This document shows positions 44,558 to 53,900 of a DNA stretch of 64,000 nucleotides, in pieces. This DNA comes from Blastochloris sulfoviridis (GTDB lineage Bacteria > Pseudomonadota > Alphaproteobacteria > Rhizobiales > Xanthobacteraceae): positions 1 to 64,000 of the forward strand of contig NZ_VWPL01000007.1 in the NCBI RefSeq assembly GCF_008630065.1. The letters run 5' to 3'. Position numbers and translations under genes: made by a program. Under the pieces are notes generated by a model, which was given only the letters and a program-made list of their open reading frames with translations, made no database searches and was not told where the DNA came from. How positions within the stretch are numbered: the first letter of the stretch is position 1; each line of letters begins with the position of its first letter.

Positions 44558-46504
44558 TCAATGGAAATACCGGGCGCTGCCGTCGAGGCGCCAGACGAGG
44601 CCGGAGCGGTTGAACTCCATGGTCACCGTGCCGTCGACCGCCGCCCCGGCGACGCGGGTGAGCACCATCGAGCCGAATCCGCGCTCGATCGGCGGCGTCT
44701 CGATCGGCGGGCCGCCCTCCTCCACCCATTCCAGCCGGAACCGGCCGCCCGAGCCCGCGCCCCAATGGACGCGGATGCGCCCGGCGCCGTCCGACAGCGC
44801 GCCGTACTGGACCGCATTGCGGGCGAGCTCGTGGAAGGCGAGGCCGAGATTGTGGGCCGGCTCGGGCGCCACCTCCACCTCCGGCCCGTCGAGGTCGATC
44901 CGGTCGCCCAGCGGCGCCGGGAACGCCGTCATCTGGGCGATCAGCAGATCCTTCAGCCGCACGCTCTCCCACTGCCGCTCGACCAGCAGCGTCTGGGTCA
45001 GAGCGAGGCCCTGCAGGCGCTCCGAGAAGCGGTCGAGGAAATCGTCGATGCCGCTGGCGATGCGGCCGGTCTGGCGCGCCATGCCCTCGACGACGGCAAG
45101 CTGGTTCTTGGCGCGGTGCAGCGTCTCGCGCATCAGCATCTCGACGCGGACCTGCGAATCCTTGCGCGCCGTGATGTCGTAGAAGGCCACCACCGCGGCG
45201 ACCAGCGCCCCCGAACGGTCGCGCACCGGTGCGGAATTGACGGCGATGATGCCGCGGCTGCCGTCGCCGCGGAGGACGCGGATTTCCTGCTCGGGCGCCC
45301 CCTCGCCGCTGCCCAGCACGCGTGCCAGCGGCCACTCCTCGGGCGCGAGCCGCCGGCCGTCCGGATGCAAGCCGACGAGATTCGAATAGGCGTCGATGCC
45401 GCCCGACGGATCGGCGGGGGCGCGCAGGATGCGGCCGACCTGATCGTTCGCCAGGACCAGCCGCCCCGAGGGCGCCTCGGCGACGATGACGCCGATCGGC
45501 ATGGCCCGCACCACGCCTTCGAGGTGGGCGCGGCCGAGATCGAGCTCGGACCTGGCGTCCTGCAGCGCCCGCCGGCCCGCCCACATCAAGGTGACGCTGG
45601 TCATCAGCGCCAGCGCCGCCAGCGCCGCCATCCGCTGCAGCCAGGGACCGTGAACGGCCACGGCCGGAACCGAATAGGCCACGGCGAGCGGCGCCCCGTC
45701 GAGCTTGCGGACGGCGGCGATGCCGCTGCTGGAGTCGGGGGCGGCCTCGCCCTCGTTGGATCCGGCCTGACCGTCCGCCGCGCGCGCCGCGGACAGCGCC
45801 CCCCCTGCTTCGCGGGACAAGGTGTGGCGGTCGAGCAGGGACTGGCGCACCAGGACCGTGCCGTCGGTGCGCACCAGCGCCACGGCTGCGTCGCGGCCGC
45901 CGCCGGCAGAGCGCAACAGCGCCTCGAACGGCCGGGCCGAGACGGCCACCCCGACGTCGCCGGCGAACCCGCCGTCGCGCCGAAGAGGGCGGCTCAGCGT
46001 GAAGGCCGCCGCCCCGCCCTCGGGCAGGGACGCGGCCGACCCGACGCGCAGCGCCGTGCCCGGCTCGGCGGCGCCCGGCTCGGCGCCGGTCTCCTCCGCC
46101 GGGAGCGCCCGGAAGACGCCCCCGGCAGAGACCCGGTGGGCGTCGGGGCCAACCACATAGATCGACTCGATTTCGGGGATCTCGGCCCTCACCTCGTCGA
46201 GATAGGCGCGAAGCTCCGCCGAGCCGCGAACGGCGTCCCAGGGCTGCCTGCCCACGCGGTCCTCGACGCGGGCCATGACCACGCGGATGCTCCGCAGCAC
46301 CGCCTCGGCATGGTTGGCGAGAGCCTCGGTCTTGGCCTCGACGTCGTCGCGGACCTTCTCGGCCGTCTGCCGATAGTCCAGCACCGCTTCGGCCAGGAAA
46401 ATGGTGATCGGCAGCAGCACCGCCGCGGCCGCCAGGACCTTTGCGGGCCGGCGCCGCATTCGGCACCGTGCATCATCGCTCGTCTTCTGGAGAGACGCTG
46501 GCAT
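44558..46504 (-). CDS. membrane sensor histidine kinase, HWE/HisKA_2 type
   Basis: A 648-residue sensor. A helix at residues 22-42 and a second near 285-305 flank a periplasmic Cache-like domain. A PAS domain (VVRAMPIGVIVAEAPSGRLVLANDQVGRIL) follows. The kinase core begins TLHRAKNQLAVVEGMARQTGR (phosphoacceptor His), then LAFHELARNAVQYGALS (N-box), the W-x-E of HWE kinases (FRLEWVEEGGP) and GFGSMVL. No response regulator is adjacent. In related bacteria such kinases often feed general stress signalling, but nothing here shows that. Convergent with folC. Confidence 0.9.
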   Translation of the reverse strand: MPASLQKTSDDARCRMRRRPAKVLAAAAVLLPITIFLAEAVLDYRQTAEKVRDDVEAKTEALANHAEAVLRSIRVVMARVEDRVGRQPWDAVRGSAELRAYLDEVRAEIPEIESIYVVGPDAHRVSAGGVFRALPAEETGAEPGAAEPGTALRVGSAASLPEGGAAAFTLSRPLRRDGGFAGDVGVAVSARPFEALLRSAGGGRDAAVALVRTDGTVLVRQSLLDRHTLSREAGGALSAARAADGQAGSNEGEAAPDSSSGIAAVRKLDGAPLAVAYSVPAVAVHGPWLQRMAALAALALMTSVTLMWAGRRALQDARSELDLGRAHLEGVVRAMPIGVIVAEAPSGRLVLANDQVGRILRAPADPSGGIDAYSNLVGLHPDGRRLAPEEWPLARVLGSGEGAPEQEIRVLRGDGSRGIIAVNSAPVRDRSGALVAAVVAFYDITARKDSQVRVEMLMRETLHRAKNQLAVVEGMARQTGRIASGIDDFLDRFSERLQGLALTQTLLVERQWESVRLKDLLIAQMTAFPAPLGDRIDLDGPEVEVAPEPAHNLGLAFHELARNAVQYGALSDGAGRIRVHWGAGSGGRFRLEWVEEGGPPIETPPIERGFGSMVLTRVAGAAVDGTVTMEFNRSGLVWRLDGSARYFH

Positions 46505-46629
46505 TTCCCTGAAGCGCTTGAAGCCCCGACCGGGAGAGAACGCCGGCGGCGGACGGTGGTTCCGAACCCGGCACGCGCGCGTCCGCCTGCGCGAAGTAGA
46601 GTAAGAAAAATTCCCAACAGGTCTATGGA

Positions 46630-47400
46630 TTATTCGCGGCGGAGGATTTTGTCGACGAAGAAACTGGCCAGACGGTCCTCGTGAAACGCCCGACGGATCG
46701 CCACCGGATCGTAGTGTTTTGCTACCCAGTCGCGAAACTCGATCGGCGCGGCGGCGTTGCGGTCAAGATACGTCTCGAAGAAGGCGTCGAGCACACCGGT
46801 CCGCGACTGCCGGAAATGGCCGTAGCGCGTCGACAACTGGCCGGCGGCCTCGGCCACCGGGCGTCCCTCGTGCAGCACGAGGTAGAGGGCGGCGGCGAAG
46901 CCGGCGCGGTCGGCGCCCGATTTGCAATGGATGAGCGCCGGATACTCGATGGTGGCGAACAGCCGCTCGGCGGCGAGAATATCCTCGCGCGGCGGCAGCT
47001 CGCGCGAGCGCACCGGCAGGTCGACCAGCCTGAGGCCATGGCGGGCGCAGGCCTCGACCTCCAGCGGATAGCTGCCGAACTCCCGCCCGCCGCGCAGATT
47101 GACCACCGTCCTGATCCCCATGCGGGCCAAGGCGGCGATGTCGTGCGGCGCCGGCTGGTTGGACCGCCACAGCTTTTCGGACACGCGGTGGCGGTTCTTC
47201 CAGAACAGCCGGAACACCCCGTGGTCGGCCATAAGCATGTTGGCCCAGGCCGAGGCGCGCGCCACCGGTCCGTCGATCGGGCGAGACCAACGGGCGATCC
47301 GGGCCATGCGGCGGGCATAGCGTTCGTCGGGAGTGGGAGAGAAGACGCGGCGCACGCGGGGTCTATACTGGGCCACCGGGCGGACGACAACCGGCGCCAT
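46630..47400 (-). CDS. dual-specificity/tyrosine phosphatase-like protein
   Basis: A 256-residue protein with the signature LIHCKSGADRAGFAAALYL, which matches the catalytic HCxxGxxR loop of the cysteine phosphatases. Upstream is LWRSNQPAPHDIAALARMGIRTVVNLRGGREF, the usual start of this bacterial group, with the general-acid region about VDLPVRSRELP. The substrate may be a phosphoprotein, phosphoinositide or sugar phosphate. The ATG at 47400 was chosen because sequence further upstream belongs to a C-family repeat. It is transcribed in the same direction as the histidine kinase, 125 bases away. Confidence 0.85.
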   Translation of the reverse strand: MAPVVVRPVAQYRPRVRRVFSPTPDERYARRMARIARWSRPIDGPVARASAWANMLMADHGVFRLFWKNRHRVSEKLWRSNQPAPHDIAALARMGIRTVVNLRGGREFGSYPLEVEACARHGLRLVDLPVRSRELPPREDILAAERLFATIEYPALIHCKSGADRAGFAAALYLVLHEGRPVAEAAGQLSTRYGHFRQSRTGVLDAFFETYLDRNAAAPIEFRDWVAKHYDPVAIRRAFHEDRLASFFVDKILRRE

Positions 47401-47449
47401 CACGGCAATGCGTGCGCGCCAACGCGTGCGGGACAATACCTGCGCGATG

Positions 47450-47577
47450 CGGTTTCCGGCCGGTCCCCTCGCGATCCCGGAAACGGTCTCGGCGAAAAAT
47501 CTCCGATCTGGAAGGGATTGTTCGGCGACGGGCGGGCGGCTCGAAGGCCCGATCGGCCGGAGGCCGTATGCCGGCCT
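47450..47577. repeat. C-family repeat upstream of the phosphatase
   Basis: CGGTTTCCGGCCGGTCCC opens it, with CGGCGAAAAATCTCC and GGGATTGTTCGGCGACG stems and a closing GGCCGGAGGCCGTA. A partial further copy lies at about 47715-47790. The 509-base gap between the divergent genes contains these, one half of an A-family element and no gene. Confidence 0.65.
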
Positions 47578-47625
47578 TGGAATGGCTTTATTCTGCGCCA
47601 CGGTGTCGTGCCGCAGCCTTTGATG

Positions 47626-47665
47626 CTAGAGCACCTCCAATCTGACGGAATCAGCTCGGACGCTC
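47626..47665. repeat. second-stem fragment of an A-family repeat
   Basis: TAGAGCACCTCCAATCTGA with a following TCAGCTCGGACGCTC reproduces only the second hairpin of the A family (compare 19700-19740). The GCATTCTCC half is missing. Confidence 0.5.
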
Positions 47666-47909
47666 AGGCCCTTGAGGCGGCTTCCGGGGATCGCGTGGCG
47701 ATCGCGCGGAAGCAGATGCGCCGGAAGCCCTTGTTCGACAACGGGGTTTTCGGCGACCGGGAGATGCCGCTCCGGCCCCTGGGGCCGGATTTGTATGAGG
47801 TATCGCATTTTCGAACGCAGGGCCGGCTCCCGCCCTTGCCGAAGACGCCCGAATGCGATGCAGCCGCCAGCCCCCCGCGTGTCCCGCACGCGCGCCATCC
47901 CCTCGCTCC

Positions 47910-49472
47910 ATGACCAGCCCCCGGCAGACCTCACGCCCGACCGCGTCCCGCTTCACACGCCCCCAGCTTGCCGCCCTGTTCCTGGCGCTGGCGACGCTGG
48001 CGGCGATCCCGATCCTGACCCATCCGGTGCCGCCGCTGTCGGACTATCCGAACCATCTGGCGCGCATGCACGTCATCGCCGTGCTCGACCGCGACCCGGA
48101 CCTCGCGCGCTTCTACGAGCTCGACTGGCACATCATCCCCAACCTGATGATGGATCTGGTGGTGCCGTGGATCGACCGGGTGGTCGACGTCTACACCGCC
48201 GGCCAGATCTTCACGATCCTGACCTTCCTGCTGATCATGTCCGGCACGACGGTGCTGAACCGCGTGCTGTTCGGCGGCTGGTCGGCGTGGCCGTTCATCG
48301 CCTTTCCGCTGCTCTACAGCGGCGCCTTCCTGCTCGGCTTGATGAACTATCTGTTCGGCATCGGCCTGGCGCTATGGGGGCTCGCCGCTTGGGTGCACTG
48401 GCGCGAGACGTGGCTGCCGGTACGCCTCGTGCTGGCGACGGTGATGGTGGGCCTGCTCTATGTCTGCCACCTGTTCGCGGTGGGCCTCTACGCCATCGGC
48501 CTTCTCGGCTTCGAGATCTGGCGCCTGACCACATCGGACGATTCGCGGCCGTGGCGCATCCTCGATTTCGTCCTGAGCGGGCTGCCGTTCCTGATCGTGC
48601 CGGTGCTGCTGGTGCGCAGCCCGACCTGGGGGCTGGCGACCCAGAACGAGTGGGAGCCGACCGGAAAGATCGACGGCCTCGTCACCGTCATCGAGGTCTA
48701 TTCCGACGTGGTGGCGTTCGGCCTCACCGCGGCGGTGGCGATCACCGCCGGCTGGGCGGCCCGCCACGGCCTGCTGAAGCTGCACCCGTCGGCCTGGATC
48801 GTGTTCGCGGTCGGCGCCATCGTCTATCTGGCGCTGCCGCGCGTGCTGTTCGGCTCCTATTACGCCGACCAGCGGCTGCCGATCGCGCTGGCCTTCATGG
48901 CGGTGGCGTTCGCCGACCTCGACCTGCACCGGCGCTGGACGATGCGGGCGTTCTGCATCGTGCTGGTGGCGCTGCTGGCGGTGCGGGTGCTCGAAGTGCA
49001 ACTGGCGTGGCGGCAGCTCACCCGCTGGACCGATTCCTTCCGGCAGTCGGTGCAGATGATCGACCGCGGCGCCAAGGTGCTGGTGGCCTATGCCGACAAC
49101 GCCCAGGCCGACGACGTGCGCGACCTCGGCCTGTCCCACGCCGCCTGTCTGGCGATGATCGAGAAATCGGCGCTGGTCACCACCGCCTTCACGGTGCGCG
49201 GCAAGCAGATATTGCAGATCAAGCCGGCCTGGCGCGACCATGCCGACACCGAGGACGGCACGCCGCCCTCGGAGAGCCAGCTCGTCGCCTCCTCGCTGCG
49301 CAGCGTCGATGCGGTGCAGAACTATTGGGACGATTGGCCGAGCCGGTTCGACTACGTCTATCTGCTCTATGCCGAGCGCGGCAGCGAGAACCCGGCGCCG
49401 GCCTGGATGTCGCTGGTCTATGAGGGCACCCGCTTCCAGCTCTACCGCGTGGTGCCGACCCCGCCGGGCTGA
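47910..49472 (+). CDS. polytopic membrane protein of unknown function
   Basis: A 520-residue protein with about ten to twelve membrane helices. The first loop (HPVPPLSDYPNHLARMHVIAVLDRDPDLARFYELDWHIIPNL) has an aspartate placed like those in GT-C glycosyltransferases, and the last 130 residues are soluble. This hints at a lipid-linked sugar transferase, but no diagnostic motif was seen. The ATG at 47910 was taken as start; an earlier one at 47853 lies in repeat-like sequence. Several copies of similar proteins are usual in Rhizobiales. Confidence 0.65.
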   Translation: MTSPRQTSRPTASRFTRPQLAALFLALATLAAIPILTHPVPPLSDYPNHLARMHVIAVLDRDPDLARFYELDWHIIPNLMMDLVVPWIDRVVDVYTAGQIFTILTFLLIMSGTTVLNRVLFGGWSAWPFIAFPLLYSGAFLLGLMNYLFGIGLALWGLAAWVHWRETWLPVRLVLATVMVGLLYVCHLFAVGLYAIGLLGFEIWRLTTSDDSRPWRILDFVLSGLPFLIVPVLLVRSPTWGLATQNEWEPTGKIDGLVTVIEVYSDVVAFGLTAAVAITAGWAARHGLLKLHPSAWIVFAVGAIVYLALPRVLFGSYYADQRLPIALAFMAVAFADLDLHRRWTMRAFCIVLVALLAVRVLEVQLAWRQLTRWTDSFRQSVQMIDRGAKVLVAYADNAQADDVRDLGLSHAACLAMIEKSALVTTAFTVRGKQILQIKPAWRDHADTEDGTPPSESQLVASSLRSVDAVQNYWDDWPSRFDYVYLLYAERGSENPAPAWMSLVYEGTRFQLYRVVPTPPG

Positions 49473-49604
49473 GGCGCAGCGGGGCGGAGCGAATGGGAGA
49501 CAAGGCGGCGCCCGCGCTGAGGCCGGTCGCCGGGCCGGCGGCCCTCTCGCAAAGAGCTGCCGAAAGAGCGCCGGGCCGTTGTCCCGGACCGAACTCGAGA
49601 TCGA

Positions 49605-50915
49605 TCAAGAATGGCTGACGATCGGCTGGCCGGTCGACCGGCCTGTGTCGAGATCCTGCAGCAGCGGCTCCGTGAGCGCTTCCTCGGCGATGGCCAGGCG
49701 ATGTTCCTGCATGGCTGCGGCCAACGCCACGTCCCACGACGCCTCGGCCGGCTCGCCTTGGAGAGAGTGTCCCATGCCGGCGGCGGCGTGGACGGCGGCC
49801 AGGTAATCGCTCGCGCCAAGACGCCACGGCCGCGCGTCGAACGCGCGCATCACATGATTGGCGATGCGCAGGCCCGGCCAGTCGAAATCGCCGTGATAGA
49901 GCAGGCGTGCGCCGGCTTCTGCAAGCTGGGCGAGAAGCGTCCGCTGGGCCGCCGCAGGCATGCCATCGGTACACACCAGCGGCGCGCAATGCGCGCCCAG
50001 GCGATCGGCGGCGATCGCCAGCAAATTGGGATTCTCGCAGACATGGACCTCAAGGCCAGCGGCGTCCCATCGCGGCGGCGCGCGCAGCAGCGCGCGCAGC
50101 GATGCGTAGCGCGGCTCTCCGTCTCCGCCGGCGCATAGGCCCTTCGCCGGCAGATTCAGGAACAGCGCAGGACGCGCCAGTTCGTTGACGAGCACGCCGG
50201 CCATGGCCCAGAGATCCCGCGCACGCTCGGCGGCCGGCTGTGAAACGGCGTCGGCCTCCTGCGCCGGCGCGCCGCCGACATCCTCGCCCGTCTCCCTGCG
50301 CGCGGACAAAGCGAGCCGGCGCTGCGTCGCGAGCACAAGGGTCGCAACGGGTTGGCCCGCGTCCAGCGCATGGGCATCGCCCAGGACCTCGGCGGCGAGT
50401 TGCGACCGCGTGATGCCATGCGCCGGCAACCGCCGCAAGACGGCCTCGGCGCGGCGGCACAGCTCCGTTGCCCTCGCGGCATCCTGCCGGGCCAGGCGTC
50501 TGAGGAGGCCCAAACCCGAAGGCTCGCGGAGCAGATCCGACAATCGGGGATCGCGACAATTTTCAACGACCTGTGCCCACTGATCGCGCGCCCGCAGGCG
50601 CGTCGCCACCACGTCGGGAATGGGACCGTCGAGGCGCTCCAACGCGTCGCGCAGCGAGCCTGCGACGCCGGCGTTGCGAAATGACGCATCGACGAGGTCG
50701 AGGTCGATGCGCATGGAGGCGGAAAATCGCTGCGGCCGGCCGGTGAGGGACGCCAGCGCCGCGTGTTCGTCGGCGGTCAGGCCATCGATGCGAATATGCT
50801 CCAGCGGCCGGTCAGGATGCGCATGCGCGAAACGCCGCCGCAATCGCTGGCGCAACCCGGCAAGGCTTTCGCCACCGAGCAGACGAAGCAGGCGGACGTC
50901 GGCCGGCTCGCTCAT
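49605..50915 (-). CDS. jetD: Wadjet type II nuclease subunit JetD (DUF2399, Toprim-like)
   Basis: JetD is the nuclease that cuts plasmid DNA recognised by the JetABC complex. The 436-residue protein matches the TIGR02679/DUF2399 family: EVHVCENPNLLAIAADRLG (acidic Glu) and, 45 residues on, ARLLYHGDFDWPGLRIANHVM with the D-x-D of Toprim folds, together forming a metal site. The gene overlaps the jetC stop in an ATGA. It is last in the jetA-B-C-D operon. No promoter of its own was seen. Confidence 0.9.
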   Translation of the reverse strand: MSEPADVRLLRLLGGESLAGLRQRLRRRFAHAHPDRPLEHIRIDGLTADEHAALASLTGRPQRFSASMRIDLDLVDASFRNAGVAGSLRDALERLDGPIPDVVATRLRARDQWAQVVENCRDPRLSDLLREPSGLGLLRRLARQDAARATELCRRAEAVLRRLPAHGITRSQLAAEVLGDAHALDAGQPVATLVLATQRRLALSARRETGEDVGGAPAQEADAVSQPAAERARDLWAMAGVLVNELARPALFLNLPAKGLCAGGDGEPRYASLRALLRAPPRWDAAGLEVHVCENPNLLAIAADRLGAHCAPLVCTDGMPAAAQRTLLAQLAEAGARLLYHGDFDWPGLRIANHVMRAFDARPWRLGASDYLAAVHAAAGMGHSLQGEPAEASWDVALAAAMQEHRLAIAEEALTEPLLQDLDTGRSTGQPIVSHS

Positions 50916-53900
50916 GCGGGTGCGAACCTGCGGTCGGGATCGGCCTCGCGCCGGCGTGCCCGGCCGTCCCACGTCCATCGCGAGACGAAGACGGCGTCGA
51001 TGCCTTCGCGCCGCTGCAACTGGCAGATGGCGACGCCGGGCAGCTCGGCATAGCAGGCCCACTCGCGTTCGCTGGTGAGGACGAAGTCGAGGTCGAACTC
51101 GTGGATGAGGCCCATGCAGTGGGCCCGTGCGGCGTCGTCGATGCCGGCGAAGGCCTCGTCGAGCAAGATCAGCCGCGGCGCCTGCGCCGAGGCGCCCTGG
51201 CCGTAGAAGCTCGCGACCGCCGCGAACAGCGGAACGGTCAGGCCGAGCGCGCGTTCGCCGCTGGACGCCGGCCCGGACAGCTTGCGCCACTGGCCATCCT
51301 GCCAGCGCTCGATCCGGAAGCGGTGCCAGCGGCGATAGTCGAGCGCGGCGGAAAGCTGGTCGAGCAGGCTGCCGCCGCCGATGGGGTCGGCGCGCTCGCG
51401 TTCGGCAAGGATGCAGCGCTGCAGCATGGCGCCGACCACGGCACGATCCTCCGCGGACCACAGATCGGCGCTGGTGTTGAGCAGACGCTTGCGTGCCGCA
51501 TCGAGGCCGATGGGTGCGCCGTCCTCCTCGTCCAGCGTCTGCCAGATGAGGCGGAAGCGAACGCCGGTGGAGGTCGGGCGCTTGTACAACTCCCCATTGA
51601 TGGCGTCGCGCTGCGCCTCCGCGTTCTGCATCAGGCGCTGGATTCCCGTTGCGATCTCCGCCTGCAGGTGGTTCTCCAGCACTTCGCGTTCCTTGGCCGT
51701 GAGCAGTTCGCCGCGCTGGGCGATTTCGTCGGCGAGGCGGGCAGACAGGCGATCGGGACGCTCCGGACGGTTCTGATAGACGATGTAAACGACCAGGCCC
51801 CAATCGCCGACATCCGCGACGGCCTGATGGCCCAGCGCGCCGAGCGCACGCTGCAGGTCGGCGAACTCCTCGTTCAGCTGCTTCAGGACGCGCGACCAGG
51901 CATCGTCGTCGTCCTTGAGGTCGGACAGAGCCTGCTCGACGCGCCGCGACAGCGTGAGCGCCGGATCGATCGTCCACGGCACGCCGATGTCCGGCAGATC
52001 GAGGTCGGGAATGGCGGCGGCGAGCAGGCCGGTGGCGGCGAACTGCTGCCACCGGGCGACCGCCAGCCCGCGCGCATCGCTCTTCTGCTGCAGCGTCTCG
52101 GCCGCGGACCTCGCCTGCTCGCCGGCCACCGCGCGGGCTTCGCGGGCGCTGCTCTGGGCGGTCCGCGCATCATCCAATGCGCTCTCGCTGGTCTTTGCAG
52201 CCTCCGTGGCCTCCGCCAACTGCCGCTTCAGGTCATCGACCTTGGCACCGATGGCGCTGCGCAAGGTTTCGAACCGTGCGGAGGCCTCCTCCGCCTCGGT
52301 TCGGGCGACGCCGAGCCGCTCCTGGCCCGCCTCGAGATCGGCCCTCGCCTCGTCCTCGCGGACGCGGGATCGTTGCAGCTCGGGCGCGGCGAGACGCACC
52401 TCGTGGCCGGCCTGCGCCAGCTGGCCGAGCGTATCGCGGTAGCGCTCCAGCGCCGTTTCCACGTCCATCAAGGCCTCGGCGGAGTCGGGCAGGCGCATGT
52501 CGGCGGCGTCGGTCGCGAGGCGTTCGCGGGCAGCCTTCAGGGCCTGCTCGGCGGTGCCGCGCCTGTCCTCGGCTTCGGCGAGCCGTACGCGGGCCAGCTG
52601 GGCTTCGCGCGCGGCGGCCGCAGCCGCCAGGTGAGCGGCGCGGAGCGCGTCCTCGGTGGGCGAGCGCCGCCACTCGTCGTCGGCGCGCGACCGGTCGGAC
52701 GCGATCTCGGCGGCCATCGCCTGCAGGACGGCGCGCTCATCGGCGATCTGCGTCAGGCGCACTGCGATGTCGGCCAATCGCCGCGCGCGCGCCGCGGCAC
52801 GGGCCGTGTGCCCGACATGGATGGCGGCCGGCTTCGTCCAGGCGCCGGCGAGCGTGCCGAGGCGGAAGCGGCCGTCGGGCGCGACCCACGCTTCGGCCTC
52901 GATCACATCATCGTCCGTGCAGGCAATGCCGGAGAGGATTCCCGCAACGATATCGGCCGGCACGCCGCTTTCGGGCGGCCCTGCCGGGACAAGCCAGTCC
53001 GCCAGGGAGGACGGATATCCCGGTCGCGTCATGAGCTGCGTATCGCGCAGCAGCGTGCCGCCATCGCCGGTCTCAACGCGGCCCTCGGGCGAGACCCAGG
53101 CGTCGAGCAGCCCGGCGGCTTCCAGCGCCGCTTCGAGCCCGGCGCGCTGCGCCTCGCTCACCCGTTCGCGGAAGTCGACGAGTTGCCAGAGCGGCGCGCC
53201 GGACCGCACCCGTCGCGCGTCCGGATCGCGCGTGTAGGGCGGCGGCGGCGGCGGATCGGTGCCGGCTTCGAGGCGGCGGCGCTCGTCTTCGAGCGCGGCG
53301 GTCTCAACCTCCAGGGTCTTTCGGCTGCCGTCGAGCGCGGCGGCGCGCTCCGCGAAGCGTTCCGCGGCCCGCTGCTGAGCCGCCTGCAGAAGGCGTCGCG
53401 CCGGATTGTCGCCGTCCATCACCGTGACCCAGGCGGCCAAGGCGGCGAGCGCCCCAAGGCCATCGTCCGGTTCGACGGCCAGTTGCACGAGATCGGCGAG
53501 GTGGCGTTCCCAAGCGCCGACCAAGTTTACGCCCTGCGCCTCCACGTCGGCATCGGCTTGAGCGCGGCGTTCCTCGGCGGCGTCCGCGTCGAACTGGCGC
53601 TCATCCCGAATGCGGCGACGCTCCGCGTGCTCCCTTTCGGCCCTTTCCATCTCGTCCCGGCGCCGTCGCAGCAGCGCGATGTCCTCGCGCCGAGCCCTGG
53701 CCGCAGTCGCCAGGGCCGCGACGGCCTCGTCGAACCCATGCGGCGCGAGGGCGACCAGCGCGTCGACGTCGGACGCGGCTACGGGATTCTCGGCGTGTGC
53801 CGCGGCAAGGCCGGCCGCCGCCGCGTCGGCCGCGGCCTCCCGGCGCCTGTCCTCCAATCGGCGTTGCCCGTGCTCCGCCCGCTGCTCGGCGCGCGCCACG

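Noticed and set aside
49473-49604. left attachment repeat matching the 3' end of tRNA-Arg
   Set aside because: No convincing match of more than a few bases to the tRNA end was found by eye.
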